Assembly (NCBI RefSeq): GCF_000237925.1
Contig: NC_031502.1
Coordinates: forward strand, 12,670,675-12,734,674
Source of the DNA: Schistosoma mansoni
Lineage: Eukaryota > Platyhelminthes > Trematoda > Strigeidida > Schistosomatidae
Reading direction: 5' to 3'
DNA: 64,000 nucleotides
The notes under the pieces are model-generated. The model was not told the origin of the DNA. It saw only the letters and a program-made list of their open reading frames with translations, and made no database searches. A program made the position numbers and the translations under genes. How positions within the stretch are numbered: the first letter of the stretch is position 1; each line of letters begins with the position of its first letter. Positions 1 to 10,929 of the stretch are shown in pieces.

Positions 1-509
1 TATACACTTAGTTTCAGAAAATTATTGAAACGAAAACTAACGAGATGATTCCCGACCAGATATACAAAGAGTATGTTTAATTTTAAAAACACCGGAATTT
101 TCATCCATCTTGTACAATAAAACTTCGTTGCTGCAAAAAGAAAAAAAAACTTATTCAACACTTGTAAAATGAATAGGTTGTTATTTCAAGCGTACTTATC
201 ACTGATTGATTCATTGCCCATTTAGAAAATTTTCGATGAATAAATCTGAATAAAGGAAATAAAGATAACTAAATAAACAGCCAGTCAGTTATAAAAAACG
301 TAGAACATGGTGCATATATCCATTGGGACGAGTTACGACACTACATCATGACAGGAAGATGAAGTGAAAGTATAAGAGGTATTAAAAGATAAGGTACAGA
401 GAATATTATTTGAGAATTATTTTACTAAATAAAACATATAAAAGATTCTTGAAACTCATGATCCAAGAGAGGACGAAGAGTGTATGTTTCTGGATAATTG
501 AGACTGATT
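1..509. other. unassigned AT-rich sequence
   Basis: I see no convincing coding exon, RNA gene or repeat end here. Short open frames have no recognisable motif. Confidence 0.4.
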
Positions 510-890
510 CAGAGCCATGTCAATTTCCAATTACTGATCACGATAATCACGTTGACCCCCGCCAGGCAGTTTGGACCCATAAACATGGTCTACATTAACA
601 GTCAGCGATTAATTCCACGTTTTTGCCAGGATATGCCTAGCTTTGCTCCAACCTACTCCCACACCAACAAACACTGCATTGAAGGAGGAGGTTAGGCATA
701 TGTACTACATGTCCCAAACACTTTAGTCAATGAAGATTTACAGCCATGTCAAGTGACTGGCCATTTTCACTTAATCTTTAACCTCAGCATTAGCCACTGG
801 ACTTTTTCACAATATATCAGCCATGCTTTGAAAAACTCCATGACGAGATAGCTGTGACGCATGTATGTCGTCTACTTTCCATATTAACTT
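510..890 (-). repeat. decayed SR2-like LINE, 3' end of ORF
   Basis: Read on the minus strand, the stretch around 540-720 keeps a worn form of the C-terminal block of schistosome SR2-type (RTE clade) LINEs. Recognisable pieces resemble LGHVxxxPN, then VGVGW, then a P-G-W-x-R-D-like block, in the order seen in the cleaner copy at 2,369-2,674. Frame changes and stops break it throughout, so this is an old fragment with no coding capacity. The boundaries are approximate. Confidence 0.5.
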
Positions 891-1044
891 GTCATAATGG
901 CTATTTCGAGGCAATCTGAACAAGACCCTTATATCTCAACCAAGAATGATCAGATTTCAGTAAAAATATCAACAACAGGATAGTCAAAATCATTTCCAAT
1001 TGAATTAAAACTCGTACCTATTGCACAAGTGAGTGGCTAACTGT

Positions 1045-1215
1045 AATCAGCAGCTAATTGGATAACGCAATCGAGTTTGAATCAAACGGTATTGGGTCTG
1101 AGTCCCGAAATTAACACCAACCCTGGGGTGAAGGGACATCCAGCTTGCGAGTCCCAAACAGACGAAACGCAAGTCCTGGACTACACTACTAGCCACATTC
1201 CATTTATTGTATATT
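1045..1215 (+). repeat. Sm-alpha-type SINE with decayed hammerhead
   Basis: A tRNA-like head comes first: CAGCTAATTGGATAACGC is an A-box-like stretch at 1,051-1,068, and GGGTCTGAGTCCC is a B-box-like stretch near 1,096-1,108. The hammerhead region follows: ATCCAG (1,138-1,143), CTTGCGA where the catalytic core should be CUGANGA (1,144-1,150), GAAA (1,164-1,167) and GTC (1,173-1,175), with CTGGA closing stem I. Two of the fixed core positions differ, so cleavage is not expected. Order and spacing match the intact copy near 20.8 kb, which supports the assignment. This looks like an old copy. Confidence 0.72.
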
Positions 1216-2135
1216 TGCAATCACAGATCCCGATCCTATTTACATAGAAACCAATTCACGAATACAGTTCTAAACGTTTGATGAGTAATAATCTCATCTT
1301 ATAAATATTTCGCGAAACATTTGTACAGAGAACCTCACCAGAAGGCAAAAATATGCTTCAATGTTCAAAAATCAGAACATTTAAAAGTCGTAAGACACGA
1401 TATCATAAGCGTGTCGTACATTGCGAAATAACTTTTGAACATAAAAGTATCACTAAACTGAAAAAGGATCAACCTCATCAAAATGATTATACAAAATACA
1501 GGTCTAATCTAACTGACAGGTTAGTGGATACAAAGAATGCGGTACCATTTCCTTACTAAGAACCGAGCTTGGTTAATACGATATATATATATATATGCTT
1601 GGTGAGTATTAAAACATGGTAAGTAATGTAGCACATCAAATTGAATCTATAGGTATGAGATGTACATAGAAAAAAAAATCCTGCCTTTCAGTTCCAACAG
1701 CAAGTGTCCGAAAGCGATTATTTACACCTATACATGTTGGATGACTGACGTTTTCGACCAAAATTACTTCAATGTCCTAAAAATTCAAAAATATCGACAG
1801 TCAGGACAATATCGAAATGTTAGGAATAAACACAGACAAAATGATAGTACAGAATTTAAATGAATGTTGAAACATTAATTTACTATCGGCTGAACACTTG
1901 TTACAAATTGAGCAGGACTGAAAGACGAGAGTCCAGGCATTACAATCTCTTTTATATAAAATCGAGATAAAAATAAATTAGAGCATTAATGTGAACCCAT
2001 TTTTGGAATGAATAAATCGAAAGGGATAAATAAAAACGTTCACCAAATTGAATTACACATTCTCCATAAATAAATTTAAAGACACAAAATTACTCTGATT
2101 TACTGGTTTAGCATGATTATTTTGGAAAATCTCTT
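1216..2135. other. unassigned sequence with short TA run
   Basis: No gene is recognisable. A short TA microsatellite lies near 1,581-1,596. The small open frames at 1,353-1,559 and 1,660-1,863 have no familiar motif and read like chance frames. Confidence 0.4.
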
Positions 2136-2153
2136 CAGTCAGTCAGTCAGTCA
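2136..2153. repeat. CAGT tandem repeat at LINE 3' end
   Basis: Four tandem CAGT units end at the LINE 3' boundary. Read on the element's strand they are TGAC-type units, typical of RTE-clade tails, and they mark the 3' end of the insertion. Confidence 0.7.
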
Positions 2154-4185
2154 CAACGTAGAACTTCGTACGTACGTACATCAGTTCGAGTTGTCATACC
2201 ACATTAGCACAGAGATGCAGTTGTCAATTCAAATCCCATAGTGGTAGAAGTAGTAAGAGTATAAGCAGTAATCGGACAGATTAGGGCTTGAAGATGTTAT
2301 TCAAGAAGTATAATCCAAGGAAATAAATTTGGAGAGAGAAAAAAGATAGACATGAAGAATTCAGAAGATTATAATTTGGCAGAACACAAAGAGTGGATGC
2401 ACCTGCGCCATTGCAAACGATTTTGAGCCTTGTCATTCAAGGTCTCTAACCATCGATTGCTATCATCTCGCGAATCCCAACCAGGTAGTCTACACCTACC
2501 AGCATGGCTCAGTCCACTTGTCAGTGACTTCATGGATTTATGCCATGTTTTATTCTGGCCGCCCCTAGCTTTCTTCCACCCTACTCCTACACTATAAAAC
2601 ATTGCACGTCGGGGCAGTCGGTGGTTGGGCCTACGTGACACGTGTCCCAGCCATCTCAACTGATGAAGTCTCACTACTTCATCAATCGATTTGCCATCCT
2701 TACCTAGTACTCGTTTTCTAACAACTGCATTACCTACCCGGTGGTCCCAGGATATACGAGCAATGCTTCGAAGACACCTATGATCGAAAACTAGCAGCCT
2801 ACGAATATCCCCTACTCTTACCAGCCATGTTTCACTGCCATAAAGTGGGACGGAACAAACTACTGCACAGTAAACCCGTCCTCTGGTTGGTAGACGGATA
2901 TCTCGCCTACGCCATAAATGATGCGAGTTGGCAAAAGCTAGTCGAGCCTTCTGTATGCGTGCTGAGATTTGTCACACGCCAGACCACAAGAGCTGATGAG
3001 ACTCCCAAGATAAGTGGAGCGGTCAACACGCTCAACTACTTCACTCCCTATCATTAGTTCGGGGACCGATGCAACCCAATCCTGAAGCAACATTTTGCAC
3101 TTCGAGGAGGAGAATCGAATCCCGAATATGCTTGTATTGTTTCTTATAGTGGTCAGAAGACTCTGCATTTTGTCAGCGTCTTCACCAAATAAAATTATGT
3201 CGTCGGCGTATTCTAAGTCAACAAGCGAGTCTCCCGGTAAATGTTCTAGGACCTGACGTAGGGTGAATATCTGGTCTATGCAACCACGTCCAGGTCGGAA
3301 ATCAGCCTGGTTTTCTCTAGTCTGCTCTTCACGAGCTTTGGTTAGGCGTCCAAGTATTATTGAAGCTAATATTTAAGACACTATACTAGTCAAACTGATT
3401 CCTCTATGATTATCACAAGAGGACTTTTGTTCTTTCTTATAGATTGGCACAATCAGTGATTGAGACCAGTCAGATGGAATTACGTCCAGTCCCCAGATTC
3501 TACACAAGACCTCAGTCAATCTCGCTCGCTAGTACTGGACTGCCATCCTTAAAAACTCAGGAGTAAACCTGTCAGGACCTGTTGCTCTCCCTCGCTTCAG
3601 ATTTCCTATAGCTTTTTCAACCTCGTAAAGAGTTGGAGGATTTACATTAACTTGCCATTCAGGACGACTGGGGATCGTGGGAAACGGAAGTGTGGCTGAA
3701 GGTCATTTGAACTGATCCCTAGTGTTCTGCCCATCGATCCAATCTCCTGGATTGAGAATGAATAATATATCCATCGTTTCCCGAAATAGTTTTGTTGATA
3801 GTTGGGTTCCTAATACCGGTTTCTTTAATAAGTCTGAATAGTTGTCTGCCGTTACCTATTGCCGCAGTCTTTTCCATCTCTCTTGCTTTCGTTACCCACT
3901 ACTGTTCGCGATCATTACGTAGGCTTCTTAATACCCTGACTTCGCTCTTCGTTATGTTCAGAGCCAGTTGGGATGAGTTTTCGAGCAGCTGTCAGTGCGG
4001 TAGGTGCTACTGAGATCCAATGTTTCTACCTAACTTTATGGTTTACCGTACTAGCAGATATTTCTGCTGTTTCTACGGCCTTTCGGATGTCATTCCACGC
4101 TGCCTCGGGGTGGGCACAACTTACATGGCTGCCTAACTGTTTTTCTAGTTGTTCTTGAAATATATTCTTAGCTTGCCTATCATTA
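2136..4185 (-). mobile_element. SR2-like RTE-clade LINE, 5'-truncated
   Basis: On the minus strand this runs from the linker between endonuclease and reverse transcriptase (HPEAAWNDIRKAVETAEIS, near 4,060-4,120) through the reverse transcriptase region. It then passes the block containing STYLGSLIS (near 2,990-3,010) and the C-terminal block with RWLGHVSRRPNHRLPRRAMF (2,600-2,660) and LPGWDSRDD (near 2,460). The frame closes at 2,369. About 230 bp of 3' UTR follow and end in CAGT tandem units at 2,136-2,153, fitting the short terminal repeats known for RTE elements. The endonuclease domain is absent, as in ordinary 5' truncation. The ORF is broken by several stops and frame changes, so it is inactive. 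The 5' junction is placed only to within about 20 bp. Confidence 0.8.
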
Positions 4186-4954
4186 AGTAAAAACCTCAAA
4201 AATATGCCGAATAGCATAGCGGCGAGACATACTAGTAAGTAACCTACAGCCGCAAAGATTAATTTACCTACATGTATTATGAGAGAAATCAAACAGAAAA
4301 TTATAACACAAGCGATACATACCTGCGTTCAAGAGGAATCTTCCTACATATTTAGTACCGAAACTTCCAATGCAAAACTGTTTCATTTAAAGAATCACGT
4401 GTAATACTTCACCAGTCGAAATATTTATCCTGGATTAACTTTTTAATCAAAGTATGCAAATTACCACCACTGTATCAGAAAAACAATTAGCCTAAAGTAC
4501 TTAAATGCTGGAGATAAGATTGACATCAACCACGTTAATGAACTTCCGCCTTTGAGGACGAAAGATCATCTCCAGATGCAAAAATTGACTGGATATGGTT
4601 CGTTTCTCGCTTCCCTATTGAGAATGTTTTAAAAAAACTTAAATATGGGACACTGAAAACATCTATATCACATCAATGCTTCATAACTGTAACCATTATG
4701 GCAGACGCCCTATGCTATGAGATCATTTTCATTATAACCACTGTATCTGGACTGCCTTGCTCAATTTTGAAATTTTAATAGACCAAAAACATTTTCAGAT
4801 TACATTCAACTAAATCCTGAAATAGCGTAACTAAAGGAATGCTCGGATCTTACAACATGCTACTATAACATAACAGCCAGCTCCTTATCGATAAATAAAG
4901 TTATCCAAAAGTGAAGTCCCATTTAGTAATTTCAAGGTAATTTATCACACGAAC
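4186..4954. other. probable RIC1 intron, nothing else recognised
   Basis: This lies between the most 3' visible RIC1 exon and the LINE. A minus-strand hydrophobic run near 4,200-4,290 (FAAVGYLLVCLAAMLFGIF) is preceded by a pyrimidine-rich stretch. It does not align with what I know of RIC1 and is not called. Confidence 0.4.
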
Positions 4955-7727
4955 CGTTTGATTTGCAACAGCACCAAGTGATACAAACAAAGCTATATGA
5001 CCAGAAGAAAAAAGAGCGAAGGCGCCGCCAAACGTAGGAGACCATTCTACAGTTTTGCAGTAAACTTGTTCTGAGTTTTTATCACCTGAAAAGGTAGGAA
5101 AACACTAAATGCAATTTAGTGGAAAACAAACGCAACTTGATGCAACATCTAATGAGAGAAACTATGAAGGGGATAAGCGTCATGTGAAATCATTTGGTTT
5201 TAACATAGTCTACAAGGGTACCACTCGCCGAAATAACGTTTTACAGTCACTGACTGTTCAAGAGCCATATGGAAAAGCACCAACTATCTATATAGGAACT
5301 AAAGTTGAAGTAATTGCAGTGGACAAAACTACCTCAATAAGTAGCCACAAATTGTAAACCTGTGCCAAAGAACCATATATTTATACTTAGAATAACTTCA
5401 TCCTATAATTAGTCCATTTGGCGTTTGTGGTATCTAAATGGATGGATTTACGTACATTAATCACAATTGTCAATATCACAGTTCTTATCCACTACTCGTT
5501 ACCACTTATGATCCCAGTGACACGTAAACTCATTTACCAGGTGCTTGGGTAAAAGCTACACTCTAAATATGAAGGCTAATGGTTTGATTCGGATGTTTTT
5601 TAGCCCCTAAGCCACCGTTGCTTAGATGTCAGACATGTGAATTTATCGGGTTAACTATTTAGTACCTATTCAAGCTATAAACAGAAAAAACTATGTTAGG
5701 ACCCATAAACTTTCCAGTTTTAAAAGCTATTTGGCTGAACAAAAGTGACCCCCAGATATTTGCTTAGAATTTGCGGCTTCGTAAATGAATTTTGTAATAT
5801 TTACATAAACTGATACTATGTAGCTGGTACACCCAAACCAGAAAGACCCTGATTACATAAAACAAACAATCTGATCAATTTTATTGAGGACATTTTCTAA
5901 TATTATTCTGTAAAATAATGCCTACATAACTACGAACCATGGGGGTTTAAAACACTATCTTCAGCTGCAGATAACAAAAGTTACGACAGTCTAATAATTT
6001 TTTTTGTAAAAACATATATTGTTAGCCATCAAATCACTAATTTCGACGGAACTTTTGTGATAAAAAAATTTATCACTGTAGTCAAGTACTTTATTGTCAA
6101 AATGACCAGTCACATAAGTCCATAAGCAACAGAGTATTAAGATGCAAAAAATAACTGAGATTTTACAATATTTTCACCCGTGTTTAAGATAATATGGATT
6201 ACTTAGATATTTACCGCAAAGCGAAGTCATGTGTTTGCTAGGTCTGGCAGGAGGATAGAGATAACTTCAGAGTCATACAATACGAAAACATCCTATATGA
6301 TTAGGTCGGAAGATGAACTGACACAATCCTGAACATAATTATGAGTGTTCAAGTAAGGCCCTATGCAGCATGTGATCTTAAAACTTTTCGGTGATGAGGA
6401 CGATATATATACTTATATATTCCTGAACTGCGAGGGAGTGAATTTGAAAGTCAATAATATGAAATTAGTTGGCGATGGGAGACAAGAAAGGCCAAAGTGA
6501 AAAGTTCGAAAGAGGTGACGACACTTCGAAACAAATGAATGCAACTAGGAGCCCCTGAAGCAATACTATGTTGGTGTAGCTTGGAGAGAACCAGACCGCG
6601 TAATATCTGAAGCTAGGTGAGCCGTGCATTGACGTATGAACAGCTTGAGAGAGGTCTCTAGGATGGTAAAAGTTCCTAAATAGTAGATATGAGCGGGGAT
6701 GAATCCACTATTCATTCCTTAATTAGTTAGGCTTACGATTCTGCAGATCTTAATTTTCAACCTTTGTTTTAGTTCACTTCTGTGATGTAACGACGTTTAG
6801 TAAATTGGCGAGATGTGCAGTGTCACTGTTTCAAATAAGAGCCTAGCATACTTTTTATGCTTGGTCAGTAAGATTTCTCGAATGCAGTGAGTAGTTCACA
6901 AAACTTTGTGGGAGAGATTTGCAGATACAAAAGTCATGAAAGGAATACTAGTTTCGGTGATTGATAGCCACTACTTCACAAGACTGTTAAAAACGAAGTA
7001 ACTTAGTATAAATACAAAATATTAACGATCATAGGTAAACGTTTTTAAACAATTACTGAAGCTTTTGATATCTCGCGGCAAGTTGATAGACCTAAGGTTG
7101 ATAGATTCACCATAGTACGAACCGTCCCATCGCAATTTTACTAAATCCCCTTTCTCAGAAGCAACAATAACAGTTTCACCTAATGAGAACACACTGAGAA
7201 CTAAGTAGGTCATACCCGCAATTTACCTGCATTTACATTCAGCAACTCGAACAGATTTTAGAAGGAATATTTCTATAGACGGATTAGGAACGCTGATTAT
7301 CTCAGGATCTTTCTAATCACAACACAAATATACCTGTCTGAATCCAGTGATTCGCAGACGGACTGTAAGTTCCCGATAGAATATATTAGCAGTGTACCCT
7401 TCTCAGTCTTCGTGAGAAAAGTAATTGAAAAAATTCAACTAACGCATAGAAGTATTTTGGAAGAATCCCATTTTAAAACAGCAGACGATGTGAGCCCATT
7501 TTCAGTCAAGCACAAAATCGAACGAGAAAAATGTGCTATGGCACACAAGAACTGTCCACTCGGAAAACAAAAGGAGAAATTCTCACCTTAAGATGAAAAA
7601 TAACGACATCTGCACCAGTGCAAACAATGGATGTCTCACCATCTTCAGATGAACATACCGCAGAGACTTCACCCAAGCTACAATGCGCCTCAAGAACCGA
7701 AGGCCATCCAACAAGGTAGTGCATCAC
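4955..7727 (-). CDS. RIC1: RIC1-like protein (Rab6A-GEF complex partner 1), 5' exons
   Basis: RIC1 is the WD-repeat partner of RGP1 in the Golgi exchange factor for RAB6. Five minus-strand exons read in order: 7,587-7,727 (start MHYLVGWPSVLEAH; family members begin with M-x-F-x-x-GWP), 7,444-7,551 (contains VLKWDSSKILL), 7,227-7,407 (GTLLIYSIG and KDPEIIS), 7,057-7,193 (VIVASEKGDLVKLRWDG) and 4,955-5,085 (GGAFALFSSGHIALF). GT-AG borders and phases agree except inside the third block. There, either one A is missing from an A-run near 7,310 (assembly error or mutation) or a 47-nt intron with a weak GTCTGC donor (7,313-7,359) is removed. Introns of 35, 36 and 33 nt separate the first exons; the next is 1,971 nt. 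Either of two adjacent Met codons (7,727 or 7,724) could start it. The 3' remainder, well over 1,000 codons in relatives, is not visible. A pseudogene cannot be excluded. Confidence 0.72.
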
Positions 7728-8700
7728 TACTTTCAGAAAGAGCGGACAAATTGCACAAGGACTTCGTTAATATACTTCAACCGTCAAGTTTGCTCACCTG
7801 TAATATTTCCTCAACAACTACTGTTTACCTCTTGCATATTACAATTATAACCTTTCTTTTTTCACCTTTCACCATTTTATGGACTAAACTTTCACCAGTT
7901 ATCGCTTGATTGAGCTATTTATATGAAAATACCATCTAGTTTGGATTTTCTAGCTGCTTGTTCGTTGTGATTTGAGTCCGTTCAGTGTGAGATCAATATT
8001 GGTTACGATCTGGAACGATTTTCTGCCACATATATTCTAAAACTAGTGGGCCGAATAAGTTAGATAAAGGAGCAGTGCTTAATGTAGCCCCTAAGTTCCC
8101 ACAGAAACAATGGGTCATTGAACTTCTTTTTGAATGATTTAGCGAAAATACCATCACCTTAACACAAAGAAAAATTCTAATAGTTGATAAGTTTTTCACG
8201 AATATCTTTGTTAGCTCGTTCGTGTCCTATAATGAGATGATGACTTCCTAACTCGAATTGTTACTGAAACTTATTAATAATCTAGTGCTTTGGAAATAGT
8301 TATGTAACACGTTAAACATGTCTTCAATGATCGCCTCATGTTCTAAGAGCTGTACATTTGAGGCTACCGCAAAAGTAGAGTGGGGTTTATTTTCCATCCC
8401 ATGCACCTCTCTGGTTGCTTTTAGTTGAATGCACTTTGAGAGATTAGAACCCCCAAGATTGCGTGTATTGATGTGGAAGATTTCGGACGTGTCCCAGCAC
8501 AAATACCGAACACAATTCCGAGCAAATCGCAAATCAGTGTAGTTAACGTTTTGTAGATAAACTCCGGGAGTGCAGAATATCTACGGAAAAAGATAACTAG
8601 ATTATTACACGCTGACAGTCACGCCGTTACTTGTAGTAAACAGTTTAGTAATGGAATCTTCAGTACTCGCGTTTCTTACTATTTGAAGCGTTTTATCAGG
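7728..8700. other. upstream of RIC1 start, unassigned
   Basis: This should contain the RIC1 promoter and 5' UTR, but no clear TATA box or other signal stands out. Two minus-strand open frames (7,993-8,199 and 8,248-8,532) have ordinary amino-acid composition but no family I recognise. They may be remnants of a mobile element. Confidence 0.35.
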
Positions 8701-8704
8701 GTAT

Positions 8705-8800
8705 ACCTCCATCCCAGGGTTAATGTTCGCTCAAATGGAATGAAATGCGTGTCCTGGATTCTACTGCTAACCACATTTCATCTATCGTATATTAACATGC
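8705..8800 (+). repeat. fragment of hammerhead SINE
   Basis: GTCCTGGATTCTACTGCTAACC at 8,751-8,772 matches the strand 3' of the hammerhead cleavage site in the Sm-alpha-type SINEs of this window (GTCCTGGATTCCACTGCTAGCC at 20.8 kb). Upstream, GAAA and a CCCAGGG-like stem remain, but the CUGANGA core is gone. The downstream part (ATTTCATCTATCGTATATTA) resembles the copy at 1.0-1.2 kb, so the two probably belong to one older subfamily. Confidence 0.5.
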
Positions 8801-8880
8801 ATCATCATGGCGTCCAATGAAGACTGATCAATCTCCAGTCACAATTTGTTATGTCCCGACAAAAATTATGAATTATAACT

Positions 8881-9400
8881 GTTGAGGACTATTTATAGAC
8901 CAATGTGATATGTATATTTCCTATTGTATGATATTTAAGTAACTTAACTATTCATATTCATGTTCCTTTTATTACAAGCTTTGTTTTGACCAATGAACTA
9001 ATACAATACGATTTACCGTTCTTGAGTTATCCCTAGTCTTCTAACTACTGCCTCCAACATTCACAGCCACATTCGGCTAAATCTTGTACAAATGTTGTTT
9101 CCTATTATATGGTACGATGTGGTCTCTCTGTTTGGTATGTAAACCCAGCATGTTTGAAATATAATGATTCGTACCATAGAGGCTGTTATTGGTGCTCTGG
9201 ACTTAACTGGCTGGGCTAGGCAGATAGCAGGACCGAAAATACTCTAGACTGCTCGTACGGGTTTCACACTGTCATTGGTCCAATAAATAAATCACTGCTG
9301 CCCTAATTGGCGGTATTATCACGTTATAGATTGTAGAGGAATAATTCCACTATACTTGACTCCAATAAATAAATGATATCCCGTTAACTGAATATTTAGT
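8881..9400 (+). repeat. possible LTR or dispersed repeat
   Basis: The stretch starts TGTTGAGGAC and has two CCAATAAATAAAT signals (near 9,279 and 9,360) and TATA-like patches, an arrangement that suggests a long terminal repeat. No second copy lies in the window, so the boundaries and the LTR status are inferred. Confidence 0.3.
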
Positions 9401-9599
9401 GCAAGCTGAATCTCCTAGTAGAATTATGGGTTTACTCGAGATCATTGAAAAGCCTGGACACCAGTTATAGAGATAGTTTATTGTTGAAGTTTGGTGAAGA
9501 TCCACAAGCGTACAGATAGCAAGCACACAGGGAAAAGAAGTGAGTGACTATGTGAGTGTGTCCATGAGCATTAAAAAATCCATATATATTGCCAATCGT

Positions 9600-10929
9600 G
9601 ATGAAACAATCTAGCTATACTGGCTGAAACAATCGTTCCTCAAGGTCCTACCATGCCAAACAGATCGGTTGAAGAGTGATAAGACTAAAAGCAGCGAACC
9701 CAAGGTCCGAAGGAGAAGTCGTACTGCTGACTGTACAGAGGTGTGACGGCAGTAAAGTGTTTTCTTCTCCAACAGTAAGGTCCCAACATGTACGGAGCTA
9801 ACACAAAAATTACCCATAAAAAAGTCGTGTGTGACCGACCTTGAGCAGCTATGCCTCGGGTACAGCGGTCACGCTCTCAGGTCATTAAAACCACTTCTAA
9901 TCCAATTTCCTTTCCATGTACCTCTAGAAAAACCCTTCCACGGTGTGGCCGACCAGGAAGTGATAACCACCCTCATACCTCCAACATCACTATAGATCAC
10001 TGTATTCATAATCAATCTCCTTCTTCAATTCCTATTACTCTTATGTCGACTTTCGCCACTAAACTTCTTCTTTCGGCTTCCTGAAGTGTCACCATAGCCA
10101 ACGATTCTAGTGCACAAAACACTGTCACAATTCTACTGAAACCTCGCTCCAGACTACACATTGGAGCCTTCAACGTACGTATCCTATGTCAAACCGGTCA
10201 ACAGACCTCCTTGGCTAAGACCCTAGAATCTCGTACGATCGATGTATGCCGAGTTTCCGAAACACGCATAGGGGATCCTAGTGTAGTCATTCACTTGACC
10301 TCACCTCGTCAAAACGGATAGCCGACGAAATACACCCTCCGAGTTTCTGGCGACCTGACGGCTAGTTCTCGTGAACTTGCAGTTGTAGCATAGAACTTAG
10401 TACAAGAGCAGAACAGGCACTATTAGAATGGGTCCCCGTTAACAGTCTCCTGTGTGCTGTCCGGCTAAATGGCTCCGTAAGAACTCGGAAGAATAGGGAA
10501 ACATGTTGTTTTTTCGTCGTTCCTTCTTACGTTCCCACTAATTGCAGCCCGGATGAAATGAAATATGACTTCTACAGAAAGCTCTCTGAACTTCTTCCAA
10601 AAGCTAAGTGCTCAGACATAGTACTAGTAGCGGGTGACTTTATTGCCGAAGTAGGTAGCTTAAACCAAACAGTAAGACATTTAGGTGGGTATTTTAGCAT
10701 ACCAACTCATCGTCTGTTGCAACTATGCTCAGACAATCGTTCGTTTTTAACAAAAACTAACTTTAGGCATAAGGAGAGACATCGTCTAACATGGCGACCC
10801 TCTGCGCCAAACCGACGATGGACTCAAATAGACCATATTGCTATCAGTCCAAATCGTCTACTTGCATGCAATCTCTCCATTGTATTCCGTGCTTCCTCTC
10901 AGATGTCGAGATCTTCATATTCCAGTTGA
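9600..10929 (+). mobile_element. SR2-like LINE, 5' UTR and endonuclease half
   Basis: Plus-strand reading gives the start of an SR2-type ORF (MPRVQRSRSQVIK at 9,851) and then an apurinic-type endonuclease domain. Visible pieces are GAFNVRILC (near 10,160), VSETRIGDPSVVI (near 10,255), VAGDF (near 10,630), TNFRHKERHRLTWRP (near 10,770) and WTQIDHIAIS (near 10,830). Several stops interrupt it. Homology ends near 10,929, where a minus-strand RTE element begins, and the same LINE seems to resume after 12.48 kb on the same strand. The two parts are therefore probably one element split by a later event. Confidence 0.72.

Noticed and set aside
4190-4310. Hydrophobic minus-strand frame as a possible RIC1 exon or membrane protein.
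   Set aside because: It does not fit the expected RIC1 sequence at that point, and part of the frame runs into LINE sequence.
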